DNA from: Caulobacter sp. 17J80-11
GTDB lineage: Bacteria > Pseudomonadota > Alphaproteobacteria > Caulobacterales > Caulobacteraceae
Assembly (NCBI RefSeq): GCF_014349105.1
Contig: NZ_JACSJI010000007.1
Coordinates: 62,001-126,000 of the forward strand
Length of the DNA stretch: 64,000 nt
Direction: 5' to 3'
This document shows positions 25,360 through 32,747 of the stretch, one piece after another (positions within the stretch are counted from its first letter, which is position 1; each line of letters starts with the position of its first letter). The position numbers were made by a program, and so were the translations under genes. Under the pieces are notes generated by a model. That model was not told the origin of the DNA. It worked only from the letters and a program-made list of their open reading frames with translations, and searched no databases.

Positions 25360-26004
25360 ATGCTGAAGCTGTTCAGCGCGCTCATGCCCAAGGAAGAGCG
25401 CTTCTTCGATCTGTTCAATCGTCACGGCCAGACCCTGGTCGCCGGGGCCGAAGCCCTGCGCGCCATGATGGAGCCCGGCGCAGACGTGCAGGAGCAGAGC
25501 CGCAAGGTCGCTCAGCACGAGCACGAGGCCGACCTGGTCGCCGCCGAGGTGATGACGGCCGTGCACCGCACCTTCATCACCCCGTTCGACCGCATCGACA
25601 TCCAGGAGCTGACCAGCTCGCTCGACGACGCGATCGACCAGATGCACAAGACCTCCAAGGCGGTCACGCTCTACGACGTGGCCAAGTTCGAGCCGGCCAT
25701 GCTGGAGATGGCCGACACCGTCGTGCAGGCCGCCAAGCTGACGCTGGAAGCGCTGCCGCTGCTGAACAAGATGGGCCCGAACGTCGGCCGCCTGAACGCC
25801 CTGACCGCCGAGATCGTGCGCGTCGAGGAGAAGTCGGACGAGCTGTTCGACCAGGGCATGAAGGCCCTGTTCCAGACCTACGGCGAGGCCTCGCCGATGA
25901 AGTTCATCGTCGGCGCCGAGATCTACGACCACCTCGAAAAGGTGGTCGACCGGTTCGAGGACGTCGCCAACCGCATCAGCGGCATCGTCATCGAGCACAT
26001 GTGA
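25360..26004 (+). CDS. DUF47 family PhoU-like protein, partner of Pit transporter
   Basis: This all-helical protein has 214 residues with the DUF47 features LMPKEERFFDLFNRHGQ, HEHEADLVAAEVMTAVHRTFITPFDRIDI and EIYDHLEKVVDRFEDVANRISGI. DUF47 proteins resemble PhoU and are normally encoded beside Pit phosphate transporters, which they probably regulate. Here pit starts ten bases after its stop. Confidence 0.92.
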   Translation: MLKLFSALMPKEERFFDLFNRHGQTLVAGAEALRAMMEPGADVQEQSRKVAQHEHEADLVAAEVMTAVHRTFITPFDRIDIQELTSSLDDAIDQMHKTSKAVTLYDVAKFEPAMLEMADTVVQAAKLTLEALPLLNKMGPNVGRLNALTAEIVRVEEKSDELFDQGMKALFQTYGEASPMKFIVGAEIYDHLEKVVDRFEDVANRISGIVIEHM

Positions 26005-26014
26005 GCCGACGACC

Positions 26015-27025
26015 GTGGACGCCGGGCTCATCCTCGCCATCATCCTCATCGGCATCGCGCTGCTGTTCGATTTCCTGAACGGCCTGCACGACGCCGCCAA
26101 CTCGATCGCCACCGTGGTCTCCACCCGCGTGCTGTCGCCGCGCGTGGCGGTGCTGTGGGCGGCGTTCTTCAACTTCATCGCCTTCCTGTTCTTCGGCCTC
26201 CACGTCGCCTCCACGGTCGGCAAGGGCATCATCAACGCCGACATCATCACCGATCAGGTGATCTTCGGGGCGCTGATGGGCGCGATCTCGTGGAACGTGA
26301 TCACCTGGATCGGCGGGATCCCGTCGTCGAGCTCGCACGCCCTGATCGGCGGCCTGCTGGGCGCGGGGATTTCCAAGGCCGGGTTCGAAGCCGTGGTCAT
26401 GCAGGGCGTGGTCAAGACCGCCTCCGCCATCGTGCTGTCGCCGACCATCGGCTTCCTGCTGGCCCTCGTCCTGGTGCTGATCGTCTCGTGGACCTTCCTG
26501 AAGTCGACGCCGGCCTTCGCCGACGGCTTCTTCCGCAAGGCGCAGCTGGTTTCGGCGGCCGCCTATTCGCTCGGTCACGGCGGCAACGACGCCCAGAAGA
26601 CCATGGGCATCATCACTGTCCTGCTGTTCGCCCACGGCATGATTCCCGAGTTCAACGGGCCCGAGGACGTGCCGCTGTGGGTGGTCCTGACCTGTCAGGC
26701 GGCCATGGGCCTGGGCACCATGTTCGGCGGCTGGAAGATCGTCCACACCATGGGCTCTAAGATCACCCGGCTGTCGCCGCAGCAGGGCTTCTGCGCGGAG
26801 ACCGGGGGCGCCCTGACCCTGTTCCTGTTCACCAACCTCGGCGTTCCGGTCTCGACCACCCACACCATCACCGGCGCCATCGTCGGCGTGGGCGCCGCCC
26901 GGCGCATGTCGGCGGTGCGCTGGAACATCGCAGGGCGAATCGTCTGGGCCTGGATCATCACCATGCCGATGGCCGCTGTGATCGCCGCGGCCTTCTACTA
27001 CCTCGCCGGCCTGTGGACCCACTGA
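26015..27025 (+). CDS. pit: Inorganic phosphate transporter, Pit family
   Basis: The 336 residues form about nine to ten membrane helices with the two inverted Pit signatures: DFLNGLHDAANSIATVVSTR near the start and YSLGHGGNDAQKTMGII in the middle. It is a low-affinity, proton-coupled carrier for metal-phosphate. A GTG start follows the DUF47 gene closely, so the two form an operon. The NUDIX gene follows after four bases. Confidence 0.93.
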   Translation: MDAGLILAIILIGIALLFDFLNGLHDAANSIATVVSTRVLSPRVAVLWAAFFNFIAFLFFGLHVASTVGKGIINADIITDQVIFGALMGAISWNVITWIGGIPSSSSHALIGGLLGAGISKAGFEAVVMQGVVKTASAIVLSPTIGFLLALVLVLIVSWTFLKSTPAFADGFFRKAQLVSAAAYSLGHGGNDAQKTMGIITVLLFAHGMIPEFNGPEDVPLWVVLTCQAAMGLGTMFGGWKIVHTMGSKITRLSPQQGFCAETGGALTLFLFTNLGVPVSTTHTITGAIVGVGAARRMSAVRWNIAGRIVWAWIITMPMAAVIAAAFYYLAGLWTH

Positions 27026-27029
27026 CCTC

Positions 27030-27485
27030 GTGACGACGCACCCCGCCCACGCCCCGAAAGTCGAGCACGGCCAGCCCGCGGCCCAGTACGCGGCGCTGCC
27101 CTGGCGCATCCTTGAGGGCGGGGTGGTCGAGGTGATGCTGGTCACCTCGCGCGAGACCAAGCGCTGGGTGGTGCCCAAAGGCTGGCCCATGGAGGACCAT
27201 GAGCCCTGGGACGCCGCCGCCCGCGAGGCGCTGGAGGAGGCCGGGGTCGAGGGCGAGGTCGAGGCCTGGCCGCTGGGCTGCTACCGCTACGACAAGCGCC
27301 TGAAGCGCGGCAACACGCGCCTGTGCGAGGTGCAGCTGTACGCCCTGCGTGTCGAGCGCGAGCGCAAGAAGTGGCCTGAGAAGAGCCAGCGCACCCGCCA
27401 GTGGTTCAGCGTCGAGGCCGCCGCCGACGCCGTGCACGAGCCGGAACTGGCCGCCCTGATCCGCGCCTTCGGGGCCCGCGACTGA
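27030..27485 (+). CDS. NUDIX hydrolase
   Basis: The protein has 151 residues with a GTG start. The NUDIX box is clear: GWPMEDHEPWDAAAREALEEAG, with the REALEE core that binds the metal. A beta-strand pattern (VPKGWPM, RWVVPK) and the tail WFSVEAAADAVHEPEL fit the diphosphoinositol-polyphosphate/diadenosine hydrolase-like group. Substrate is unknown. The short distance to pit suggests cotranscription. Confidence 0.88.
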   Translation: MTTHPAHAPKVEHGQPAAQYAALPWRILEGGVVEVMLVTSRETKRWVVPKGWPMEDHEPWDAAAREALEEAGVEGEVEAWPLGCYRYDKRLKRGNTRLCEVQLYALRVERERKKWPEKSQRTRQWFSVEAAADAVHEPELAALIRAFGARD

Positions 27486-27502
27486 AGGCGCGTCGCGCAG
27501 GA

Positions 27503-27522
27503 CTTCGCGATTGAGCGCGAAG
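27503..27522. other. Perfect 7-base hairpin between NUDIX and crcB
   Basis: CTTCGCG (27503-27509) and CGCGAAG (27516-27522) pair around the loop ATTGAG, 18 bases before the crcB start. There is no T-tract. It could be a weak terminator or a translation control hairpin; it does not match the fluoride riboswitch. Confidence 0.35.
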
Positions 27523-27539
27523 CGGGCATAAGGCGCCGT

Positions 27540-27923
27540 ATGGACAAGTATCTGCTTGTGGCCGCGGGGGGCGCCGCGGGTTCGATCGCGCGCTACGCCA
27601 TGGGCGTTCAGGCCGGCCGTCTGCTGGGTCCGGGCTGGCCCTACGGCACCTTCGCCGTCAACCTCGTGGGCGGCCTGCTGATGGGCGTGCTGGCCGGCTG
27701 GCTGGCGCACCGCGGGGGCGCCGACCAGGAGCGCTGGCGCCTGCTGCTGAGCGTGGGCGCGCTGGGCGGATTCACCACCTTCTCGGCCTTCTCCCTTGAA
27801 ACGGCGCTGATGATCGAGCGCCGGGAACTGGCCACGGCCGCCGGCTACATCTCCGGCTCCGTCGTGTTTTCCGTCGCGGCCCTGTTCGCAGGCCTGCTTA
27901 TCGCGCGAAGGGCGTTCGCATGA
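27540..27923 (+). CDS. crcB: Fluoride channel CrcB/Fluc
   Basis: The 127 residues have four membrane helices and the family motifs GGAAGSIARY, TFAVNLVGGLLMG and GALGGFTTFSAFSLE. It exports fluoride as a dual-topology dimer. The next gene overlaps its stop (ATGA). No crcB-type riboswitch is seen upstream. Confidence 0.93.
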   Translation: MDKYLLVAAGGAAGSIARYAMGVQAGRLLGPGWPYGTFAVNLVGGLLMGVLAGWLAHRGGADQERWRLLLSVGALGGFTTFSAFSLETALMIERRELATAAGYISGSVVFSVAALFAGLLIARRAFA

Positions 27924-29416
27924 CCAAGACCGTCACCGACCAGGCCGAGGCGCTGCTGCGCGCCGGCAAGCCGCGCGAGGCGCTGACCCTGATCCAGCCG
28001 GTCGCGGCCGCGGCGGACGCGCCGGTCGCGGCGCTGCGCCTGTGCGCCACGGCGCTGCGTGCCTGCGGCAAGCGGCGCGAGGCGCTGGACTACGACCTGC
28101 GCATCGTCGAGCTTGCGCCTGAAGAGCCGCAGGGCTGGCTGGCGCTCGGCGCGACGCTGATGCTATGCGGCCGCCCGGTCCCGGCCGCCCACGCCGCCGA
28201 ACAGGCCCGCAAGCTGGGCGCCGCCGGCGCGGTGACGGTGCTGCTGCAGGCCCGCGCGCTGGTCCAGCAGGGCTCGATCTTCGAGGCCGAGGCGATCCTG
28301 AAGGACGGCCTGCTGCGCGAGCCGGAGCATCCCGAACTGCACCGCGAACTGGCCCAGATCGTGTGGATGCGCACCGGCGACGCCGACCAGGCGCTGGCCG
28401 CGCTGGATCGCGCCAAGGCCGAGCGTCCGGGCGCGACCGGCCTGATCGCCGTGCGCGCCTCGGCCATGGAACTGGTCGGCCGTCACGCCCAGGCCTGGGC
28501 CGAAGTCCGCATGCTGATCCAGCAGGGCGTCGCGGCCGTCCCGGTCGACGTGATCGGCGCCGACCTGGCGCTGAAGGCGGGCGATCTCGACTCCGCCCTC
28601 AAGCTGGCGGCGCGGGCCGCCAAGTACGCCGCCAACAACCCGATCGTCCTGCAGCGCCTGTGCCGGGTGCTGCTGGCCGCGGGCGACGTCGAGCGGGCCC
28701 TGCTGGTCGCGCGCGAACTGATCGTGCTGAACCCGGGCGACCAGACCAGCCTGGCCCTGCTGGCCACGGCCTCCCGCGCCGGCGGCGGTCGCGAGGCCGC
28801 GACGCTCTACGACTACAAGGCCTTCGTCCGCACCTACAAGATCGAGACCCCGGCCGGCTGGCCCAGCCTGGAGGCCTTCCTGGCCGACCTGAAGGCCAAG
28901 CTGGACGAGATGCACCAGTTCGACCACCACCCGCTCTACCAGTCGCTGCGCCACGGCACCCAGACCTCGGGCGACATCTCGGCCTCTGACGAGCCGGTGC
29001 TGGTGGCCCTGTTCAAGGCCTTCGACGCGCCGATCCGCGAGTACATGGCGGCGGTGGGGCAGGGGCCGGACCCGGTCCGCGCGGTCAACACCGGCGACTA
29101 CGCCATCGCCGGCGGCTGGTCGGCGCGGCTGAAGCCGAACGGCTTCCACGTCGACCACATCCATCCGATGGGCTGGCTGTCGTCGGCCTTCTACGTGGAG
29201 ACCCCGACCCAGGCGCTGGACAGCCCAGACCGCGAGGGCTGGATCCGCTTCGGCCAGCCGGAGATGCCGCTGCGCAACCCGCTGCCGGCCGAGCACTACG
29301 TGCGCCCGGAGCCGGGCCTGCTGGTGCTGTTCCCGTCCTATATGTGGCACGGCACCGTGCCCTTCACGACCGACGAAGGCCGCATGACCGTGGCCTTCGA
29401 CGTTCGTCCCCTGTGA
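27920..29416 (+). CDS. TPR protein with C-terminal 2OG-Fe(II) oxygenase domain (copy A)
   Basis: The protein has 498 residues. Residues about 1-300 are TPR-like helical repeats (EALLRAGKPREALTLI, LDYDLRIVELAPEEPQGWLALGA). The C-terminal 180 residues are a putative 2OG-Fe(II) dioxygenase: HVDHIHPMGWLSSAFYVE with His410/Asp412 as likely iron ligands, MWHGTVPFT with His477 and RMTVAFDV with Arg488 for 2-oxoglutarate. It would hydroxylate a protein held by the TPRs. It starts inside the crcB stop and has a close paralogue at 30437-31939. The target is unknown. Confidence 0.8.
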   Translation: MTKTVTDQAEALLRAGKPREALTLIQPVAAAADAPVAALRLCATALRACGKRREALDYDLRIVELAPEEPQGWLALGATLMLCGRPVPAAHAAEQARKLGAAGAVTVLLQARALVQQGSIFEAEAILKDGLLREPEHPELHRELAQIVWMRTGDADQALAALDRAKAERPGATGLIAVRASAMELVGRHAQAWAEVRMLIQQGVAAVPVDVIGADLALKAGDLDSALKLAARAAKYAANNPIVLQRLCRVLLAAGDVERALLVARELIVLNPGDQTSLALLATASRAGGGREAATLYDYKAFVRTYKIETPAGWPSLEAFLADLKAKLDEMHQFDHHPLYQSLRHGTQTSGDISASDEPVLVALFKAFDAPIREYMAAVGQGPDPVRAVNTGDYAIAGGWSARLKPNGFHVDHIHPMGWLSSAFYVETPTQALDSPDREGWIRFGQPEMPLRNPLPAEHYVRPEPGLLVLFPSYMWHGTVPFTTDEGRMTVAFDVRPL

Positions 29417-29435
29417 GTGTCCGGAGAGCGTTCGC

Positions 29436-30440
29436 GTGAGCCGTGAGGTCAAGATACTGTTCGTGGGCGCCGGCGAGGACGACGTGCGCCTGGACCGCTG
29501 GTTCAAGCGGCGCTGGCCGCACGTCAGCCACATCCAGCTGCAGAAGCTGCTGCGCTCAGGCCAGATCCGGGTCGACGGCGCCCGCGCCGACGCCGCCACC
29601 CGGCTGACCGCCGGCGCGCAGGTGCGCGTGCCGCCGCTGCCCGAGCAGCAGGAGAAGCGGGAAGGGGAGAAGCCCAAGCTGACCCCGCGCGACGTCGCCT
29701 ACGCCAAGTCGCTGGTGCTCTACGAAGACGAAGAGGTCATCGCCCTGAACAAGCCCTCGGGCCTGGCCGTGCAGGGCGGCACCAAGACCACCAAGCACGT
29801 CGATCGGCTGCTGTCGGCCTGGGGCGAGGGGCTGGAGCGTCCGCGCCTGGTCCACCGCCTGGACCGCGACACCTCCGGCGTGCTGCTGCTGGGCAAGACC
29901 CCGAACGCGGCGGCCCGGCTGGCCGGCGCCTTCGCCAGGCGGCGCGCCAAGAAGACCTACTGGGCCATCGTCGCCGGCGATCCGCGCCCGCCCGAGGGCG
30001 TCATCGACCTGCACCTGGTCAAGAAGGGCATCGGCGACCGTGAACTGGTCCGCCCGGCCGATCCGAAGGAGTTCGGGGCCGAACCGGCGGAGACCGAGTA
30101 CGTCACCGTCTCGCGCGCCGGCCACCGGGCGACCTGGATGGCGCTGCGCCCGCACACCGGCCGCACCCACCAGCTGCGCGCCCACATGCAGGCGATCGGC
30201 CACCCGATCCTGGGCGATCCCAAGTACGGCAACGAGGAGTCGAACGAGCTGGGCCGCGGGCTGGCCCTGCAGCTCCACGCCCGTCGCATCGAGCTGGACC
30301 ACCCCGGCGGCGGCCGGCTGGTGATCGAGGCGCCGCTCTCCAAGGAGATGAAGGAAGGCTTCGAGCGCTTCGGCTTCGACGAGCACGAGGCCGACGCCGA
30401 GCCCTTCGGCCGCAAGGGCGGCAAGGGCGGGCGGCGGTGA
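29436..30440 (+). CDS. rluC: RluA-family pseudouridine synthase (RluC-like)
   Basis: The protein has 334 residues with a GTG start and GGAGAG upstream. An S4 RNA-binding domain (DVRLDRWFKRRWPHVSHIQLQKLLRSGQIRVDG) is followed by the catalytic domain with RLVHRLDRDTSGVLLL (Asp nucleophile in HRLDRDTSG), RPHTGRTHQLRAHM and a basic Gly tail (FGRKGGKGGRR). It would convert uridines in 23S rRNA. It sits between two paralogous 2OG oxygenase genes; the second overlaps its stop (GTGA). Confidence 0.9.
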   Translation: MSREVKILFVGAGEDDVRLDRWFKRRWPHVSHIQLQKLLRSGQIRVDGARADAATRLTAGAQVRVPPLPEQQEKREGEKPKLTPRDVAYAKSLVLYEDEEVIALNKPSGLAVQGGTKTTKHVDRLLSAWGEGLERPRLVHRLDRDTSGVLLLGKTPNAAARLAGAFARRRAKKTYWAIVAGDPRPPEGVIDLHLVKKGIGDRELVRPADPKEFGAEPAETEYVTVSRAGHRATWMALRPHTGRTHQLRAHMQAIGHPILGDPKYGNEESNELGRGLALQLHARRIELDHPGGGRLVIEAPLSKEMKEGFERFGFDEHEADAEPFGRKGGKGGRR

Positions 30441-31939
30441 TCGCCGGCGGCCCCACGCCCGCGCAGCTCGCCGAACAGCTGCTGGCCCAGGGCCGTATCG
30501 ACGAAGCTCTGCGGCTGACCGCGGACCTGGCGAACGCGCCCGCGGTCAGCGCCAACCACCTGCAGCTGCACGCAGAAGCCCTGAAGGCCGCCGGCCGCCA
30601 CGAGGAGGCCGCCGAGGCCAACCGGCGCGCCACCCTGATCGCCCCGAACGACCGTATCGCCTGGCACAACTACGCCTCGGTGCTGGGCGACCTGAACCGT
30701 AACGACGAGGCCAAGGCCGCCGCTGAGCGGGCCATCCGGATGGGTCTGGAGGCGCCGGAGACCCGGCTGGTCTACGGCCGCGCCCTGCTGGGCCTGGGCA
30801 AGCTGGACGAAGCCGAGGCCGCCTATCGCGACGCCCTGTTCCGCAGACCGGCCTACGGCGAGGCGCACCGCGACCTGGCCCAGCTGATCTGGATGCGCAC
30901 GGCCGACGTCGACGCCGCGCTGAAACCGCTGGACCGCGCCGACCCCCAGGGCGCCAACGCCGAACTCGCCTCCGTGCGCGCCCTGGTGCTGGATCGCGGC
31001 GGGCGCCCCCGCGAAGCCTATGAGGTGCTGAACGCGGCGATCGCGCGCCATCCGGGCGATCCGCGCCTGCGCCTGTCCGCCGCCCAGGCCGCCGCCGATC
31101 TCGGCGAGGACGCCGCCGCCGTGCGGCTGGCCGAATCCGTGGCCCAGGTCGCGCCGGGCGTGCCGGCGGTCGAAGAAGCGCTGTGCACGGTCTATCTGGC
31201 CGCCGGTCGTCCGCACGACGCGCTCGCCGTCGCGCGCCGACGCCTGGCCCGCGCGCCTCATGACCACGTCGCGTTGGCCTTCGCGGCGGTGGCCGCGCGC
31301 ATGGTCGGCGATCCCCAGTACGAGCGGCTTTACGACTACGCGGCCTTCGTGCGGCCGGCGCAGATCGCGGCGCCGAAGGGCTGGCGCTCGCTGGACGCCT
31401 ACCTGGCCGACCTGAAGGACGCCCTGGTCCGGCTGCATGCGCTGAAGGCCCACCCGCTGGAGAACTCGCTGCGCGGCGGCAGCCAGACCTCGCAGAGCCT
31501 GCTGCGCTCGAAGGATCCGGTGATCACGGCCTTCTTCCAGGCCATCGACGAGCCTATCCGGGCGTATATGGCCGCCGTTGGAAACGGCGACGACCCGGTC
31601 CGCTCGCGCAACACCGGCGACTATTCGGTCAAGGCCGCCTGGTCGGTGCGCCTCAGGCCCAACGGCTTCCACGTCGACCACATCCATCCGCAGGGCTGGC
31701 TGTCCTCGGCCTTCTACGTCGAGACCCCGGCCGCGGCGCTGGACACGCCGGGCCGCGAAGGTTGGATCCGGTTCGGCCGGCCGCGCATGCGCACCACGCC
31801 GGCGCTGGACGCGGGACACTACGTCCGGCCCGAGCCCGGTACGCTGGTGCTGTTCCCTTCCTACATGTGGCACGGCACCGTGCCCTTCACGACCGACGAG
31901 AGCCGCATGACCGTGGCCTTCGACGTCGTCCCCGCCTGA
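30437..31939 (+). CDS. TPR protein with C-terminal 2OG-Fe(II) oxygenase domain (copy B)
   Basis: The 500 residues match copy A in layout: TPR-like repeats to about 310, then the oxygenase with HVDHIHPQGWLSSAFYVE (His412, Asp414), MWHGTVPFTTDE (His479) and RMTVAFDV (Arg490). The catalytic blocks are nearly identical to copy A while the TPR parts differ, which suggests the same chemistry on different partners. It starts with GTG overlapping the rluC stop. Confidence 0.8.
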   Translation: MIAGGPTPAQLAEQLLAQGRIDEALRLTADLANAPAVSANHLQLHAEALKAAGRHEEAAEANRRATLIAPNDRIAWHNYASVLGDLNRNDEAKAAAERAIRMGLEAPETRLVYGRALLGLGKLDEAEAAYRDALFRRPAYGEAHRDLAQLIWMRTADVDAALKPLDRADPQGANAELASVRALVLDRGGRPREAYEVLNAAIARHPGDPRLRLSAAQAAADLGEDAAAVRLAESVAQVAPGVPAVEEALCTVYLAAGRPHDALAVARRRLARAPHDHVALAFAAVAARMVGDPQYERLYDYAAFVRPAQIAAPKGWRSLDAYLADLKDALVRLHALKAHPLENSLRGGSQTSQSLLRSKDPVITAFFQAIDEPIRAYMAAVGNGDDPVRSRNTGDYSVKAAWSVRLRPNGFHVDHIHPQGWLSSAFYVETPAAALDTPGREGWIRFGRPRMRTTPALDAGHYVRPEPGTLVLFPSYMWHGTVPFTTDESRMTVAFDVVPA

Positions 31940-31963
31940 CCCCGTAGTTCCAGAGTCGCGTCC

Positions 31964-32635
31964 ATGTCCTTGAAACTCGCCGTTTTCGACGTCGACGGCA
32001 CCCTGGTCGACAGCCGCCAGACCATCCTGCGCGCCGCGGTCGAGGCGGCCCGTGACGTGGGCCTGCCTGAGCCGCGCTATGACGCGGTGCGCCAGATCGT
32101 GGGCCTGTCCCTGCACGAGGCGCTGCGCGTGCTGGCGCCCCAGCTGACCGACGCGGAGCTGGCCGAGTTCGTGGCGCGATTCCAGGCCTCGTTCTCGCGC
32201 ATGCACGCCGAACCGGGCTTCAAGGAGCCGCTCTACGAGGGCGCGGAGCGCACCCTGCGGCGGCTGGAGAAGGACGGCTGGCTGATCGCCATGGCCACAG
32301 GCAATTCGCGCCGCGGGGTCGAGCGGCTGCTCGCGAACCACGACTGGAGCCGCCTGTTCGTCTCCACCCACTGCGCCTCCGACGGCCCGGGCAAGCCGCA
32401 CCCGGCCATGCTGCTGGAAGCGATGAAGGCCTCGGGTTGCGAGCCGCGCCAGACGGTGATGATCGGCGACACCGGCCACGACATCCGCATGGCGCTGAAT
32501 GCGGGCACGCGGGCGCAGGGCGTGGGCTGGGGCTTCCACACGCCCGACGAGGTCTGGGCCGCCGGCGCCCACCATGTGGCGAACGATTTCGACGAACTGG
32601 ACGCCGAACTGGACCGCTTCGCCGCCGCCCTCTGA
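31964..32635 (+). CDS. HAD hydrolase, phosphoglycolate phosphatase-like
   Basis: The 223 residues show the HAD motifs: DVDGTLVDS (nucleophile Asp), ATGNSRRGVERLL (motif II), KPHPAML (Lys) and MIGDTGHDIRMALNAG (motif IV). The helical cap between fits the Gph/pyrophosphatase group. The substrate cannot be read from sequence; 2-phosphoglycolate is the usual guess. It follows oxygenase B by 24 bases. Confidence 0.88.
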   Translation: MSLKLAVFDVDGTLVDSRQTILRAAVEAARDVGLPEPRYDAVRQIVGLSLHEALRVLAPQLTDAELAEFVARFQASFSRMHAEPGFKEPLYEGAERTLRRLEKDGWLIAMATGNSRRGVERLLANHDWSRLFVSTHCASDGPGKPHPAMLLEAMKASGCEPRQTVMIGDTGHDIRMALNAGTRAQGVGWGFHTPDEVWAAGAHHVANDFDELDAELDRFAAAL

Positions 32636-32747
32636 GGCCGGCGCCCCACCCACCGGGGAGAATGCGATCAAACAGCCCCCGCGTGTACTGGCCTCGGCCT
32701 CGCGCCGTGTATAGCTTGGCCATAGTCCACGCCGGGGGGCGAGTGCC

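Noticed and set aside
27486-27539. Fluoride riboswitch before crcB
   Set aside because: The leader is only 54 bases and lacks the conserved pseudoknot blocks. Only a simple hairpin is present.
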